From Bacteroides mediterraneensis (lineage in GTDB: Bacteria > Bacteroidota > Bacteroidia > Bacteroidales > Bacteroidaceae), in assembly GCF_025993685.1 (NCBI RefSeq), contig NZ_DAJPEN010000001.1, positions 3,162,001 to 3,226,000 on the forward strand: DNA of 64,000 nucleotides. The letters run 5' to 3'. The translations under genes and the position numbers were made by a program. Under the pieces are notes generated by a model. It was not told the origin of the DNA. It saw nothing but the letters and a program-made list of their open reading frames with translations, and did no database searches. Below, piece after piece: positions 1 through 8,175 of this stretch (position 1 is its first letter; every line of letters starts with the position of its first letter).

Positions 1-13
1 GGGAAATTATTTC

Positions 14-21
14 TACCTTTG
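14..21 (+). promoter_or_regulatory. Bacteroides -7 promoter element of tRNA-Leu
   Basis: TACCTTTG matches the Bacteroides TAnnTTTG -7 element and lies 31 bases before the tRNA. The matching -33 box would fall left of the window, so only half the promoter can be seen. Confidence 0.6.
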
Positions 22-52
22 CCTCCGCAAATGCAGAAATCGTTTTCTGTAT

Positions 53-134
53 GCGCCTGTGGCGTAATTGGTAGCCGCGCCAGACTTAGGATCTGGTGTC
101 GTGAGACGTGTAGGTTCGAGTCCTATCAGGCGCA
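53..134 (+). tRNA. tRNA-Leu (anticodon TAG)
   Basis: A 7-bp acceptor stem (GCGCCTG with CAGGCGC), a D-loop, an anticodon arm with loop CTTAGGA (anticodon TAG, reading CUA), a long variable arm and a TTCGAGT T-loop are all visible. The 82-nt length and long variable arm are typical of a class II leucine tRNA. CCA is not encoded, which is usual in Bacteroidota. A perfect hairpin terminator follows. Confidence 0.95.
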
Positions 135-141
135 CATAGTA

Positions 142-181
142 AAAATGGATTTAATAAACACGTGTTTATTAAATCCATTTT
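142..181 (+). terminator. Intrinsic terminator after tRNA-Leu
   Basis: A perfect inverted repeat, AAAATGGATTTAATAAACAC with its reverse complement and no unpaired loop spacer, ends in a T-rich run. It directly follows the tRNA and separates it from the MATE gene. Confidence 0.75.
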
Positions 182-203
182 ATTTTGTTATACCCCATAA
201 ACT

Positions 204-1568
204 ATGCAGACCAGTCGCACGAAAGACCTCACTTCGGGAAATATCACCCAAAGCATGCTTTGTCTAGCTTATCCGCTCATCCTCGGCAACCTGCTCCAGC
301 AGGGATATAATATTGCGGATACACTGATTATCGGCCAGACGCTGGGGGCCAATGCGCTGGCTGCCGTAGGCTCCTCCTACACGCTCATGGTATTCATCAC
401 TTCCATTTTCATCGGTCTGTGCATGGGATGCAGTGCCTTGTTCTCCATGCGTTACGGAGCCAAAGATTATGAACTTCTGAAACGTAGCCAAGCAGCCGCT
501 CTACTCATTACGGGCATCGCTACCTTCCTCATTTTCGCTTTCACCATCAGCTGCATCCGTCCTATTATCCAATGGCTGCAAACCCCGGAAGAATTACAGG
601 AAATGACGTACGACTACCTGAAAATTACCTTTATCGGCATCTGGTTCGTCTACCTGTATAATTATTATGCCTACCTCCTGCGGGCATTAGGCAATTCCTT
701 TACACCCCTAGTTTATCTGGCAATCTCCGTCGTATTGAACATCGTACTCGACCTGCTGTTCATCCTTCGACTCGGCTACGGTATCGCAGGAGCGGCCACA
801 GCTACGGTCCTTTCGCAAGCCGTTTCCGCCATCGGACTTTGGCTGTACTGCTGGAGAAAAATTCCGGAAACACGACTTACACGCAAAGACTTCAAGATAA
901 ACCGTCCCCTCGTCAGGCAGGTATTTTCGTATGCCTCACTGACTTGCATACAACAATCGGTCATGAACTTTGGTATTCTGATGGTACAGGGGCTGGTTAA
1001 CAGTTTCGGGACTTCCGTCATGGCTGCGTTCACTGCCGCCGTCAAAATTGATTCCTTTGCTTACATGCCCGTACAGGATTTCGGCAATGCATTCTCTACT
1101 TTCACTGCCCAAAACTACGGAGCCGGAAAGAAAGAGCGCATCCTACAAGGCTTCAAAAAAGCGTTCTGGATGACTACGCTTTTCTGCCTGCTTCTCTCAG
1201 CGCTTATCTTTCTGACTGCTCCCTGGCTAATGCAGATTTTCATTTCACCGGAAGAAAAAGAAATTATCCGGATTGGAGTAGAATATCTCCGAGTAGAAGG
1301 CAGTTTCTACTTAGGTATCGGCTACCTGTTTCTATGGTATGGCTTTTACCGGGCGGTATGCAAGCCTGAAATGTCTATTATCCTGACCATTCTGTCCTTG
1401 GGAACCCGTGTAGCCTTAGCCTACCTCTTAGCATCCATTCCTTCCATTGGTGTACACGGTATCTGGTGGTCCATTCCTATCGGCTGGGCATTGGCGGATA
1501 TCTACGGACAGGTATATTACTGGAAAAAGAAGCGTTACTTACTTGTCCCTCCCACTGTTTCACAATAA
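204..1568 (+). CDS. MATE-family multidrug/toxin exporter
   Basis: 454 aa, a usual length for a MATE transporter. The product is an inner-membrane exporter that uses a Na+ or H+ gradient to expel cationic or aromatic compounds. The N-terminus has the family pattern (PLILGNLLQQGYNIADTLIIG, then GANALAAVG), and about twelve hydrophobic segments fall in two halves that both carry the MatE signature; the second half begins near residue 235. The gene stands alone between a tRNA terminator and a convergent exbD operon, so there is no operon context for its substrate. The ATG at 204 fits the start of the conserved domain. Substrate and coupling ion cannot be read from sequence. Confidence 0.9.
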   Translation: MQTSRTKDLTSGNITQSMLCLAYPLILGNLLQQGYNIADTLIIGQTLGANALAAVGSSYTLMVFITSIFIGLCMGCSALFSMRYGAKDYELLKRSQAAALLITGIATFLIFAFTISCIRPIIQWLQTPEELQEMTYDYLKITFIGIWFVYLYNYYAYLLRALGNSFTPLVYLAISVVLNIVLDLLFILRLGYGIAGAATATVLSQAVSAIGLWLYCWRKIPETRLTRKDFKINRPLVRQVFSYASLTCIQQSVMNFGILMVQGLVNSFGTSVMAAFTAAVKIDSFAYMPVQDFGNAFSTFTAQNYGAGKKERILQGFKKAFWMTTLFCLLLSALIFLTAPWLMQIFISPEEKEIIRIGVEYLRVEGSFYLGIGYLFLWYGFYRAVCKPEMSIILTILSLGTRVALAYLLASIPSIGVHGIWWSIPIGWALADIYGQVYYWKKKRYLLVPPTVSQ

Positions 1569-1804
1569 AAGACACACCTCTATCCGACACTTTTTCCATC
1601 AAAGGCAGAAAGGCAGGACTTGTCTACCATACCAATCTCACCCATTCTTATACTCCCTCAGAGAAGCCTTTCTGTTCCTACATGCCCAGAGAAAAAAATA
1701 CACAGAAGGTTGCTCGTACGTCACGTCAGTCAGTCTTCTCCACAGAAAACAAAATAACCTGCATACAATAGAGCCCCATCAACTCCAAGGTCTCCTAAAG
1801 ACAT

Positions 1805-1839
1805 AAAAAAAGGCCGCCTCTAAAGAGACAGCCTTTTCT
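1805..1839 (-). terminator. Intrinsic terminator of the exbB-exbD operon
   Basis: On the minus strand an AAGGC...GCCTT hairpin with G-U pairs is followed by seven T residues, about 20 bases past the last exbD stop. Nothing gene-like is seen in 1569-1804. Confidence 0.65.
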
Positions 1840-1857
1840 TGTAAGTATGAAAAACTA

Positions 1858-2322
1858 TTACTGACGCTGAGTAGCTGAATAGTTAATCTTCAAAGCGTAT
1901 GCCTGACGAAGAGCCTGTTTTACTTCTGTTACGATACCCATCTTGGTATTTGCATCGACCTTCAGGGAAACAGTCATAAACGGTTTATCTTCCTCTTTCA
2001 TGTTTTCACGTTCCTGATAGATGTAGTCCTGCACTTCTGAAGATTCAGCGAACTTATCGTTCAACTGGATACGGTCGGTAGTACCCATCTTTTTCTGGAA
2101 CTCCGGCATCGGCTTACCGATGTAGATGAAGGACACCAAAGACTTCTTTTCAAGCTTTTCCAATTCCGTAGCTTGCGGCACCTTGAACTGAACCTTCAAC
2201 GTAACTTCACGCATGGTTGTTACAATCATGAAGAAGAACAACATGGTAAAGATAAGGTCCGGCAAAGAAGAGGTATTCAACTCCGGCATGCCACGCTTAC
2301 CTGTCTTATTAAATTTTCCCAT
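1858..2322 (-). CDS. exbD: ExbD/TolR-family biopolymer transport protein (second copy)
   Basis: 154 aa. ExbD proteins pair with ExbB to form an inner-membrane motor that uses the proton gradient to energise TonB. The sequence shows the N-terminal pattern MPELNTSSLPDLIFTMLFFF, with a single transmembrane helix near residues 22-42 that contains the Asp (PDLIF) expected to carry protons, then a periplasmic domain with a C-terminal EVKQALRQA helix. It follows a first ExbD paralogue by 2 bases and closes a four-gene operon. Paired, diverged ExbD genes are common in Bacteroidota; which one serves which TonB is unknown. Confidence 0.88.
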   Translation of the reverse strand: MGKFNKTGKRGMPELNTSSLPDLIFTMLFFFMIVTTMREVTLKVQFKVPQATELEKLEKKSLVSFIYIGKPMPEFQKKMGTTDRIQLNDKFAESSEVQDYIYQERENMKEEDKPFMTVSLKVDANTKMGIVTEVKQALRQAYALKINYSATQRQ

Positions 2323-2324
2323 GA

Positions 2325-2912
2325 TTATTTTCCTCCATATTTTTTAGGTTCTGCTTCAGAAATCTTCTGCGGATAATAGTCTGTAATAGCTTTCTGCTCG
2401 TCTTCAGAACATTCAGCGAATGATTTTCCAAACTGAGACTGAGCCAGTTCGTTACGCAGCTCATTGTAAGCTGCTACCAATTCGTTCTGAACCTGAATAT
2501 ACGCATTGTAGCTAGTACCCACGTCATTCTGCACAGAGATTACATGCTTTTCTGTAATCATTACGTCACCGAAGAACGGAAGATGCTTTGCATGCTTTTC
2601 AGGCAAGTTCTCGTCGTTATTCGGGTTGGCAATGAATTCTTTTGCCTTTTGTCTCAACTGTCTGATGTCAGACCATTCTCCACCGACCATCAGTTGGTCG
2701 TCCTTGTTCAAACGAACCTGAAGAACGTTTCTTTCCTTTACAATAATATCATCTTTCTGATCCTTGTTTTCAGGTGGAGGCGGCAAACGTCTCGCCAAAC
2801 CACGGTCAGTATCCATTGATGTTGTAATAAGGAAGAAAATAAGCAACATGAAGGCAATATCGGCCGTAGAACTTGAGTTGATTCCCGGCACTGCTCTTTT
2901 CTTTTTTGCCAT
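2325..2912 (-). CDS. exbD: ExbD/TolR-family biopolymer transport protein (first copy)
   Basis: 195 aa, longer than the usual 130-150 aa of ExbD. The start MAKKKRAVPGINSSSTADIAFMLLIFF is typical: a basic N-terminus, then one transmembrane helix with the conserved Asp (ADIAF). The periplasmic part has extra sequence, including an insertion near residues 95-130 and an acidic, Lys-rich C-terminal tail not found in the short copy. The gene lies between the 4-TM protein upstream and the second ExbD downstream. The two copies probably form a heteromeric partner set for the single ExbB, which is an inference from their adjacency. Confidence 0.87.
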   Translation of the reverse strand: MAKKKRAVPGINSSSTADIAFMLLIFFLITTSMDTDRGLARRLPPPPENKDQKDDIIVKERNVLQVRLNKDDQLMVGGEWSDIRQLRQKAKEFIANPNNDENLPEKHAKHLPFFGDVMITEKHVISVQNDVGTSYNAYIQVQNELVAAYNELRNELAQSQFGKSFAECSEDEQKAITDYYPQKISEAEPKKYGGK

Positions 2913-2954
2913 TTGACTTACTCCTTATATTTTAATTAAACTTCAATGATGATA

Positions 2955-3419
2955 TTATTTCTTCAAAATTCCAGACAAGTTGATCAATGTACCAAGGGCA
3001 GCCAAGCCGAACAATACGTATGTAGAGTACAGCAGCATGTCTGTTACCTTCAGCATAGTGACATTGGTATATTCTGTACCGCCACCCATAACAACTGTTT
3101 CAGAAGAACCGAGGTTATAAGTTACAATCAGCAATACAACCAACAGAATCAATCCAATCAATGATTTGATAGCTCCTTTCGGATTATCTTTCAACGCTCC
3201 GCCAAACTGTGCAATAGCTCCTATAAGAGTTGCGATAACAGTAATTGCAAACATACCATACATCAGGTACATCAGGGCCGGAGTGTTAGCCGGTTCAACC
3301 AAACCAGCTGCATTTGTTTCGCTGTATCCTACTCCGTAGAACATGCCCAGCACCACCAGAATCAGTGCGATGCATACATAGAATACGTAGTATGATACTT
3401 TATATGATAATTTAGCCAT
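2955..3419 (-). CDS. Four-helix membrane protein of the ExbB/ExbD operon
   Basis: 154 aa. I do not recognise a named family. Four hydrophobic segments are visible near residues 11-31, 47-69, 83-103 and 127-149, with short loops and a Gly-rich stretch (VVMGGG) between the third and fourth. It is 8 bases after exbB and 42 bases before exbD, so it is almost certainly co-transcribed with the motor genes. The position suggests an accessory or assembly subunit of this TonB-energising complex. There are no catalytic motifs, so any role rests on context alone. Confidence 0.75.
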   Translation of the reverse strand: MAKLSYKVSYYVFYVCIALILVVLGMFYGVGYSETNAAGLVEPANTPALMYLMYGMFAITVIATLIGAIAQFGGALKDNPKGAIKSLIGLILLVVLLIVTYNLGSSETVVMGGGTEYTNVTMLKVTDMLLYSTYVLFGLAALGTLINLSGILKK

Positions 3420-3427
3420 TGTTCTTA

Positions 3428-4231
3428 TTATTTTTTGTATTTCAAGTTGTACTTCATGATCATATCAAGCAATGTGATAGAAGAATCTTCCATCTGGCTT
3501 GTAATAGCTTCAATCTTAGACAGGATGTAGTTATAGAATACCTGCAGAATCAAAGCAACGATCAAACCGAAGATAGTAGTAATCAAGGCCACTTTCATAC
3601 CACCTGCAACAACTGTCGGAGAAATATCACCAGCCTGCTGGATTTGGTCGAACGCCATAACCATACCGATTACAGTACCCAAGAATCCCAGAGACGGAGC
3701 CATCGCGATGAACAATGTAATCCAAGAGCATCCTTTTTCAAGGTAACCAGCCTGAACACCACCGTAAGAAACAACTGAACGTTCAACTACGTCCAAGCCT
3801 TCGTCGATTCTCATCAAACCCTGATAGCAGATAGAAGCAACAGGACCACGAGTGTTACGGCAGATAGTCTTAGCACCTTCTACATCACCTTTTTCCAAAG
3901 CGGCTTCAACCTTAGCCATCAATTTCTTTACGTCTACTTCAGCCAAGCTCAAGTAAATGATACGTTCAATACAGAAAGCCAAACCAAGTACCAATGCGAT
4001 AGCAACCAAAGACATGAAGCCTGCATCACCTTCGATAAACTTAGTCTTTAATTCTTTGTGCAAACCACCTTCTTCTACTACAGCCGGAGCTGCTGCTGCA
4101 TCGTCAGCGGCTGCTACTTCTTCTGTCTGAGCCGGAGCTGCGGTAGCTGTAGAATCCTGAGCCATAGCTGTCTGAGTCATTCCAAATGAGAGGACTCCCA
4201 TCACTGCAAGAATTGCAAATAACTTTTTCAT
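3428..4231 (-). CDS. exbB: ExbB/TolQ/MotA-family proton channel with signal peptide
   Basis: 267 aa. This is the channel subunit of an ExbB-ExbD motor. Three transmembrane segments fall near residues 72-92, 165-190 and 210-235. The conserved C-terminal region GCSWITLFIAMAPSLGFLGT and the following VIGMVMAF are family hallmarks. The N-terminus is unusual next to E. coli ExbB: a cleavable-looking signal peptide (residues 1-25, ending AMA/Q), then about 30 residues rich in Ala, Glu and Asp that would sit in the periplasm. Such extended ExbBs occur in Bacteroidota. The gene heads the operon and lies downstream of tRNA-Ser on the same strand. Confidence 0.9.
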   Translation of the reverse strand: MKKLFAILAVMGVLSFGMTQTAMAQDSTATAAPAQTEEVAAADDAAAAPAVVEEGGLHKELKTKFIEGDAGFMSLVAIALVLGLAFCIERIIYLSLAEVDVKKLMAKVEAALEKGDVEGAKTICRNTRGPVASICYQGLMRIDEGLDVVERSVVSYGGVQAGYLEKGCSWITLFIAMAPSLGFLGTVIGMVMAFDQIQQAGDISPTVVAGGMKVALITTIFGLIVALILQVFYNYILSKIEAITSQMEDSSITLLDMIMKYNLKYKK

Positions 4232-4293
4232 TGTGTGTCTAATTTTTAAGATTAATTAATTAATAGTTTGTTAATTGTTTTTCTCTTATATTG

Positions 4294-4381
4294 CGGAGAG
4301 AACGGGATTCGAACCCGTGATACGCTTTTGGCGTATACACGCTTTCCAGGCGTGCCTCTTCAACCACTCGAGCACCTCTCC
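4294..4381 (-). tRNA. tRNA-Ser (anticodon GGA)
   Basis: Read on the minus strand: acceptor GGAGAGG with TCTCTCC, anticodon loop CTGGAAA (anticodon GGA), a long variable arm (TATACGCCAAAAGCGTATC) and GGTTCGAATCC in the T arm. 88 nt, class II. It lies 62 bases upstream of exbB on the same strand. A possible -7 element, TACATTTG on the minus strand, is at 4441-4448. Confidence 0.95.
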
Positions 4382-4517
4382 TTTTCCAATATCGGGAACA
4401 AGTTTCAAACACCCATAACCCCTTTAATTGATTTCAGTCACAAATGTATTCTTTTTTTTCGTCTTACATAACATCCAAACTGCAAAAGTTTTCTTTTAGA
4501 CCTGAAATTAATAAACT

Positions 4518-5312
4518 TTAAAAACTTTTCTCCGCATTTGTGAAGACTTTTAAAGCATTTTCCGTGGTTTGGGCCGCTATTTCCGACAAAGGTATGCCAT
4601 AAATTTCGGAAAGGCGTTCGGCCACCTTTACCAGATGGGCGCTCTCATTCCGCTTTCCCCGATAGGGTACCGGAGCCAGATAAGGCGAATCGGTTTCGAG
4701 CACGACCCGGCTTAAAGGCACATTTTTCAACACTTCCGGAAGGGTACTTTTCTTGAAAGTCACTACCCCATTAATGCCGAGCATGAACGATTCATATTCC
4801 AACAAACGGGCAGCCTCTTCCGATGAGCCGGTAAAACTGTGGAAAATTCCCCGCAAGGCCGTCTGCTTGTAAGGCTTGAGAATTTCCAGCAGTTCCGGAT
4901 AAGCTTCCCGGCAATGGATAATCAGAGGCAAGTCGTACTCCAAGGCCCAGTTCAGCTGTTCCTCAAACGCCGCCATCTGCTCCTTGCGGAAAGTCTTGTC
5001 CCAATACAAGTCGATTCCCACTTCGCCGATACCATAGAAACGCTGCGGATCAGATGTCAGCCATTGTTTCACCGTCTGCAAACGTTCCTTCCAGTTTTCA
5101 TCGACCGAAGTAGGGTGAAACCCAATCATCGGATAACAGCAGTCGTATGCGTCGCACAACTTCAGCATAGCCTCCACCGTAGCATCATCAATATTCGGCA
5201 TGAACAAGCGGGTTACTCCGGCCTCCACCGCCCGGATTACAGCCAGTTCGCGGTCTTCCTCAAACTCTTCGGTGTACAAATGAGTATGTGTATCAATCAG
5301 AGCATTCATCAT
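4518..5312 (-). CDS. tatD: TatD-family Mg-dependent hydrolase/DNase
   Basis: 264 aa, the normal TatD length. The amidohydrolase-fold metal sites are visible: DTHTHL at the N-terminus, the E of GEVGIDLYWD, HCREAYPE, GIFHSFTG and ETDSPYLAP near the C-terminus. Family members act as cytosolic 3'-5' nucleases and have been linked to DNA repair or turnover; the true in vivo substrate is unsettled. It lies 1 base after the polyprenyl synthase gene and is probably co-transcribed with it. Translation could begin at either of the first two Met codons. Confidence 0.9.
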   Translation of the reverse strand: MMNALIDTHTHLYTEEFEEDRELAVIRAVEAGVTRLFMPNIDDATVEAMLKLCDAYDCCYPMIGFHPTSVDENWKERLQTVKQWLTSDPQRFYGIGEVGIDLYWDKTFRKEQMAAFEEQLNWALEYDLPLIIHCREAYPELLEILKPYKQTALRGIFHSFTGSSEEAARLLEYESFMLGINGVVTFKKSTLPEVLKNVPLSRVVLETDSPYLAPVPYRGKRNESAHLVKVAERLSEIYGIPLSEIAAQTTENALKVFTNAEKSF

Positions 5313-5313
5313 T

Positions 5314-6297
5314 TTACAGTTTACGGTCCATCAAACGGCAAACAAAGGCTTTCAGTTCTTCCTTGCGGGCCGATTCTACTTCCACCTGCTCCAACAAAGC
5401 CAGGCCTTCCTTATAATACGCATCAATACGGGCATTGCAGCTATCGGCTACACCCACCTTATTATATATAGCCGTCACGGCTTTTATTTTTTCTTCCGGT
5501 GCATAGTCTTCCACATGAAGCCAGCCCAGCAATGCCTCTTTATCGTCTTCCTGAGCCTGCGTCATCGCCGTAATCTGCATAAAGGTCTTTTTATTACAAA
5601 GGATGTCGCCTCCGATTTTCTTGCCAAAGACAGCCGGATCACCATACACGTCGAGGTAATCGTCCTGCAACTGGAAAGCCAGTCCCATCTTCACCCCGAA
5701 ATCATAGAGAAGTTCCGCATCTTTTTCCGGCGCCCCTCCCAGGATGGCTCCGATTTTCAGGGCTGCCGCCAGCAGTACAGAAGTTTTCAGACGAATCATT
5801 TCAAGGTATTGCTCAACCGTCACATCCGTCAGCTGTTCAAATTCCATATCCCACTGCTGTCCTTCACACACCTCCAATGCGGTACGGCTGAACACCTCCA
5901 TCACCTTTCCCACGTATTCTGCCGGACATTGCTGCATCATGAACTGATAGGAAAGAATCAGCATGGCATCTCCCGAAAGGATGGCCGTGTTCTCGTTCCA
6001 CCGTTTATGTACGGTCGGCTTGTTGCGCCGCATATCGGCCTTGTCCATCAAATCATCGTGCAACAGCGTAAAGTTATGATAGGTTTCAATACCAGCGGCC
6101 TGCGGGAATATACGCTCCACATCATCCTTGTACAGATTATAAGCCAACAGCATCAGTACCGGACGCAGACGTTTCCCGCCCAGCCCCAGCACATACTCTA
6201 TCGGTTCGTACAACCCCATCGGTTTCCGCTTGTAAGAAAGCTGGCCGATGTACTCATGGATTTGCTGCAACAGTTGTTCGCTTGTATATTGTTTCAT
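5314..6297 (-). CDS. Polyprenyl diphosphate synthase (trans, short-chain type)
   Basis: 327 aa from the Met at 6297. A longer frame up to 6339 only adds a hydrophobic stretch with no family similarity. The enzyme condenses isopentenyl diphosphate with allylic diphosphates. Both Asp-rich motifs are present: DDLMDKADMRRNKPTVH (first) and QLQDDYLDVYGD (second), as is the GGKRLRP motif near the N-terminus. The five-residue first motif lacks the two-residue insertion of E. coli IspA, so the product (FPP, GGPP or longer) is not settled. It is followed at once by tatD, and the tonB terminator lies just upstream. Confidence 0.9.
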   Translation of the reverse strand: MKQYTSEQLLQQIHEYIGQLSYKRKPMGLYEPIEYVLGLGGKRLRPVLMLLAYNLYKDDVERIFPQAAGIETYHNFTLLHDDLMDKADMRRNKPTVHKRWNENTAILSGDAMLILSYQFMMQQCPAEYVGKVMEVFSRTALEVCEGQQWDMEFEQLTDVTVEQYLEMIRLKTSVLLAAALKIGAILGGAPEKDAELLYDFGVKMGLAFQLQDDYLDVYGDPAVFGKKIGGDILCNKKTFMQITAMTQAQEDDKEALLGWLHVEDYAPEEKIKAVTAIYNKVGVADSCNARIDAYYKEGLALLEQVEVESARKEELKAFVCRLMDRKL

Positions 6298-6321
6298 GGA
6301 AATAAGTTTTAATAAAAGGGG

Positions 6322-6352
6322 AAAAAAGAAAGGCTGCAAAAATGCAGCCTTT
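6322..6352 (-). terminator. Intrinsic terminator after tonB
   Basis: The perfect 10-bp stem AAAGGCTGCA/TGCAGCCTTT has a 4-base loop, and on the minus strand it is followed by CTTTTTTC. It separates tonB from the polyprenyl synthase gene downstream. Confidence 0.8.
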
Positions 6353-6376
6353 ACTTCAATTTATACTATCAATAGA

Positions 6377-7063
6377 TTACTGCAACTTAAAGGTTACAGG
6401 CACGGTGTATTTCACACGTACAGCTTTACCACGCTGCTTACCTGGTTTCCATTTCGGCATCATCTTGATTACGCGGAGTGCTTCCTTATCCAAGTACGGG
6501 TCTACACTACGCATAACCACCGGGTCTACGATAGAACCATCCTGGTTAACGACGAACTGGATGATTACACGTCCCTGCACACCGTTTTCCTGTGCGATAG
6601 TCGGATACTTGATGTTCTTGCTGATGAACTTCAAACATTCAGCCATACCACCCGGGAATTCCGGCATCTCTTCTACGACCTGGAAAATCTGCTGTTCTTC
6701 CGGTTCTTCTTCTTCTACTTCAACCGGCACATACTTGATTTCCACAGCCTGATTGTTTTCCTCACTTGACTGGATAGTAGATTCTTCTACATTTGCATCA
6801 TTTTCTGCAATCTGCAATACTTCTTCTACTTTCGGAGCTTCAGGAGGAGGGGGAGCTTGTTTCTGTTCCTCCTGTTCAGTGATAGGAATCATTTCTTCCT
6901 CAAAAATTGGTTCGGTGATACCGGTATCGGTAGTGACTTGTTTATCACGTTCTGTCCATTCGAACGCCACAAACATCGCTGCCAAGATCAGTACGAAACC
7001 TACCAATAACCACGTGGTCTTTTTACCCTCGAGGTCCGCTTTAGGCGATTTCTTGACTTCCAT
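6377..7063 (-). CDS. tonB: TonB energy-transducer protein
   Basis: 228 aa. TonB links the inner-membrane ExbB/ExbD motor to outer-membrane receptors. It shows a short cytoplasmic segment, one transmembrane helix (about residues 19-38), a Pro- and Glu-rich periplasmic linker (APPPPEAPKVEEV and EVEEEEPEEQQ), and a C-terminal TonB domain with GVQGRVIIQFVVNQDGSI and WKPGKQRGKAVRVKYTVPV. The linker is acidic rather than the Pro-Lys type of E. coli. It is monocistronic, with its own terminator and a CAAAGGTA (minus-strand TACCTTTG) -7 element at 7102-7109. It lies 2.1 kb from the exbB/exbD operon, a plausible partner set. Confidence 0.92.
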   Translation of the reverse strand: MEVKKSPKADLEGKKTTWLLVGFVLILAAMFVAFEWTERDKQVTTDTGITEPIFEEEMIPITEQEEQKQAPPPPEAPKVEEVLQIAENDANVEESTIQSSEENNQAVEIKYVPVEVEEEEPEEQQIFQVVEEMPEFPGGMAECLKFISKNIKYPTIAQENGVQGRVIIQFVVNQDGSIVDPVVMRSVDPYLDKEALRVIKMMPKWKPGKQRGKAVRVKYTVPVTFKLQ

Positions 7064-7101
7064 AAATGTGTTTATTAAAAAGGTTAATACTTTATACGTG
7101 G

Positions 7102-7109
7102 CAAAGGTA
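7102..7109 (-). promoter_or_regulatory. -7 promoter element of tonB
   Basis: TACCTTTG on the minus strand, 38 bases upstream of the tonB start, is a perfect TAnnTTTG match. No clear -33 TTTG is seen at the usual distance. Confidence 0.5.
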
Positions 7110-7212
7110 ACACAAATCTTCAGAAATTCACTCTCCCGAAGTAAAAATAATGTAAAACAATGATTTTTTTATTTCACACCTGAATTAAGCAGAAAGCCCA
7201 ACGTCAAATTCT

Positions 7213-7295
7213 CTGTTTCACACTGTGGGATATAAAAACCACACTGTGGGATATATATTTCACACTGTGGGATACAAATCCCTTAGTGTGAAACA
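7213..7295. repeat. 21-bp-period array of CACACTGTGGGAT units with inverted end
   Basis: Three direct copies of CACACTGTGGGATA start at 7219, 7240 and 7261, exactly 21 bp apart. A fourth, inverted and diverged unit (CCCTTAGTGTGAAACAG) fills the next slot. The outer ends form a perfect 12-bp inverted repeat, CTGTTTCACACT at 7213-7224 and AGTGTGAAACAG at 7284-7295. It occupies the 413-bp space between divergent tonB and cmk, where I see no gene. Function unknown; protein binding on one DNA face is a possibility. Confidence 0.85.
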
Positions 7296-7434
7296 GAAAA
7301 TATAAAGAAGAAATCTACTCTATACAAAGAAAGGTTTTAACGTTTATGCACATGCCGTTTCTTACTTCCTATTATTAAATAGGAGAATTGCTAAAAACTT
7401 TACTCAAAAACATCCACATACAAAGGATTTACAC

Positions 7435-7442
7435 TATCTTTG
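7435..7442 (+). promoter_or_regulatory. -7 promoter element of cmk-ispH
   Basis: TATCTTTG fits TAnnTTTG and lies 34 bases before the cmk ATG. The -33 region is not a clear TTTG. Confidence 0.5.
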
Positions 7443-7476
7443 CCCCTATTCCAATCAATTTTATTGCAACCAACAC

Positions 7477-8175
7477 ATGAAAAAGATTATCATTGCCATC
7501 GATGGTTTCTCTTCCTGCGGGAAAAGTACCATGGCTAAGGATTTAGCCAAAGAAATCGGTTACATTTATATAGACAGCGGAGCCATGTATCGGGCCGTCA
7601 CGCTGTATTGCCTGGAAAACGGACTGTTCAATGCCGACGGAAGCATCCGTGAAGAAGACCTGCGCCAGCAGATGGACCGGATTCACATTTCGTTCCAGCT
7701 CAACCCGGAAACCCAGCGCCCGGTGACCTTCCTCAACGGGAAAAATGTAGAAGAACGTATCCGCACCATGGAAGTTTCGTCCCATGTCAGCCCCGTATCT
7801 GCCCTTGGTTTCGTACGTGAGGCGCTCGTACGCCAGCAACAGGAAATGGGCAAGGAAAAAGGCATCGTCATGGACGGACGAGACATCGGTACGGCTGTAT
7901 TTCCCAATGCCGAATTGAAAATATTCGTCACCGCATCCGCGCAAATCCGTGCCCAGCGCCGCTACGAGGAACTCAAGACCAAAGGACAGGAAGCCTCCTT
8001 CGATGAAATCCTGCACAATGTGGAAGAACGCGACCGCATTGACCAAAGCCGGGCAGTGAGTCCGCTTCGCAAGGCCGACGACGCCATCCTGCTGGACAAC
8101 AGCGAGATGACGATTTCCGAACAGAAAGAATGGTTAAAGGAACAATTTGAAAAAGCCACCCATGCATCACGTTGA
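7477..8175 (+). CDS. cmk: Cytidylate kinase
   Basis: 232 aa, normal for bacterial CMP/dCMP kinase, which phosphorylates CMP and dCMP with ATP in pyrimidine salvage. The P-loop GFSSCGKSTMAKDLA is near residues 9-23, the substrate-binding YIDSGAMYRAVTLY follows, and MDGRDIGTAVFPNAELKIF and the lid REELK...RDRIDQSRAVSPL region are present. The 3' end overlaps ispH by 14 bases, so the two are co-translated; the cmk-ispH pairing is conserved in several phyla. The first ATG gives the full N-terminal strand and needs no adjustment. Confidence 0.96.
   Translation: MKKIIIAIDGFSSCGKSTMAKDLAKEIGYIYIDSGAMYRAVTLYCLENGLFNADGSIREEDLRQQMDRIHISFQLNPETQRPVTFLNGKNVEERIRTMEVSSHVSPVSALGFVREALVRQQQEMGKEKGIVMDGRDIGTAVFPNAELKIFVTASAQIRAQRRYEELKTKGQEASFDEILHNVEERDRIDQSRAVSPLRKADDAILLDNSEMTISEQKEWLKEQFEKATHASR

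Noticed and set aside
1447..1806. Two overlapping plus-strand frames after the MATE gene
   Set aside because: Composition is not protein-like, they overlap each other in two frames, and there is no family match.
8147..8161. TTG start for ispH
   Set aside because: An ATG five codons later gives the family N-terminus (HHVEIDKESGFCFGV), and the added residues match nothing.
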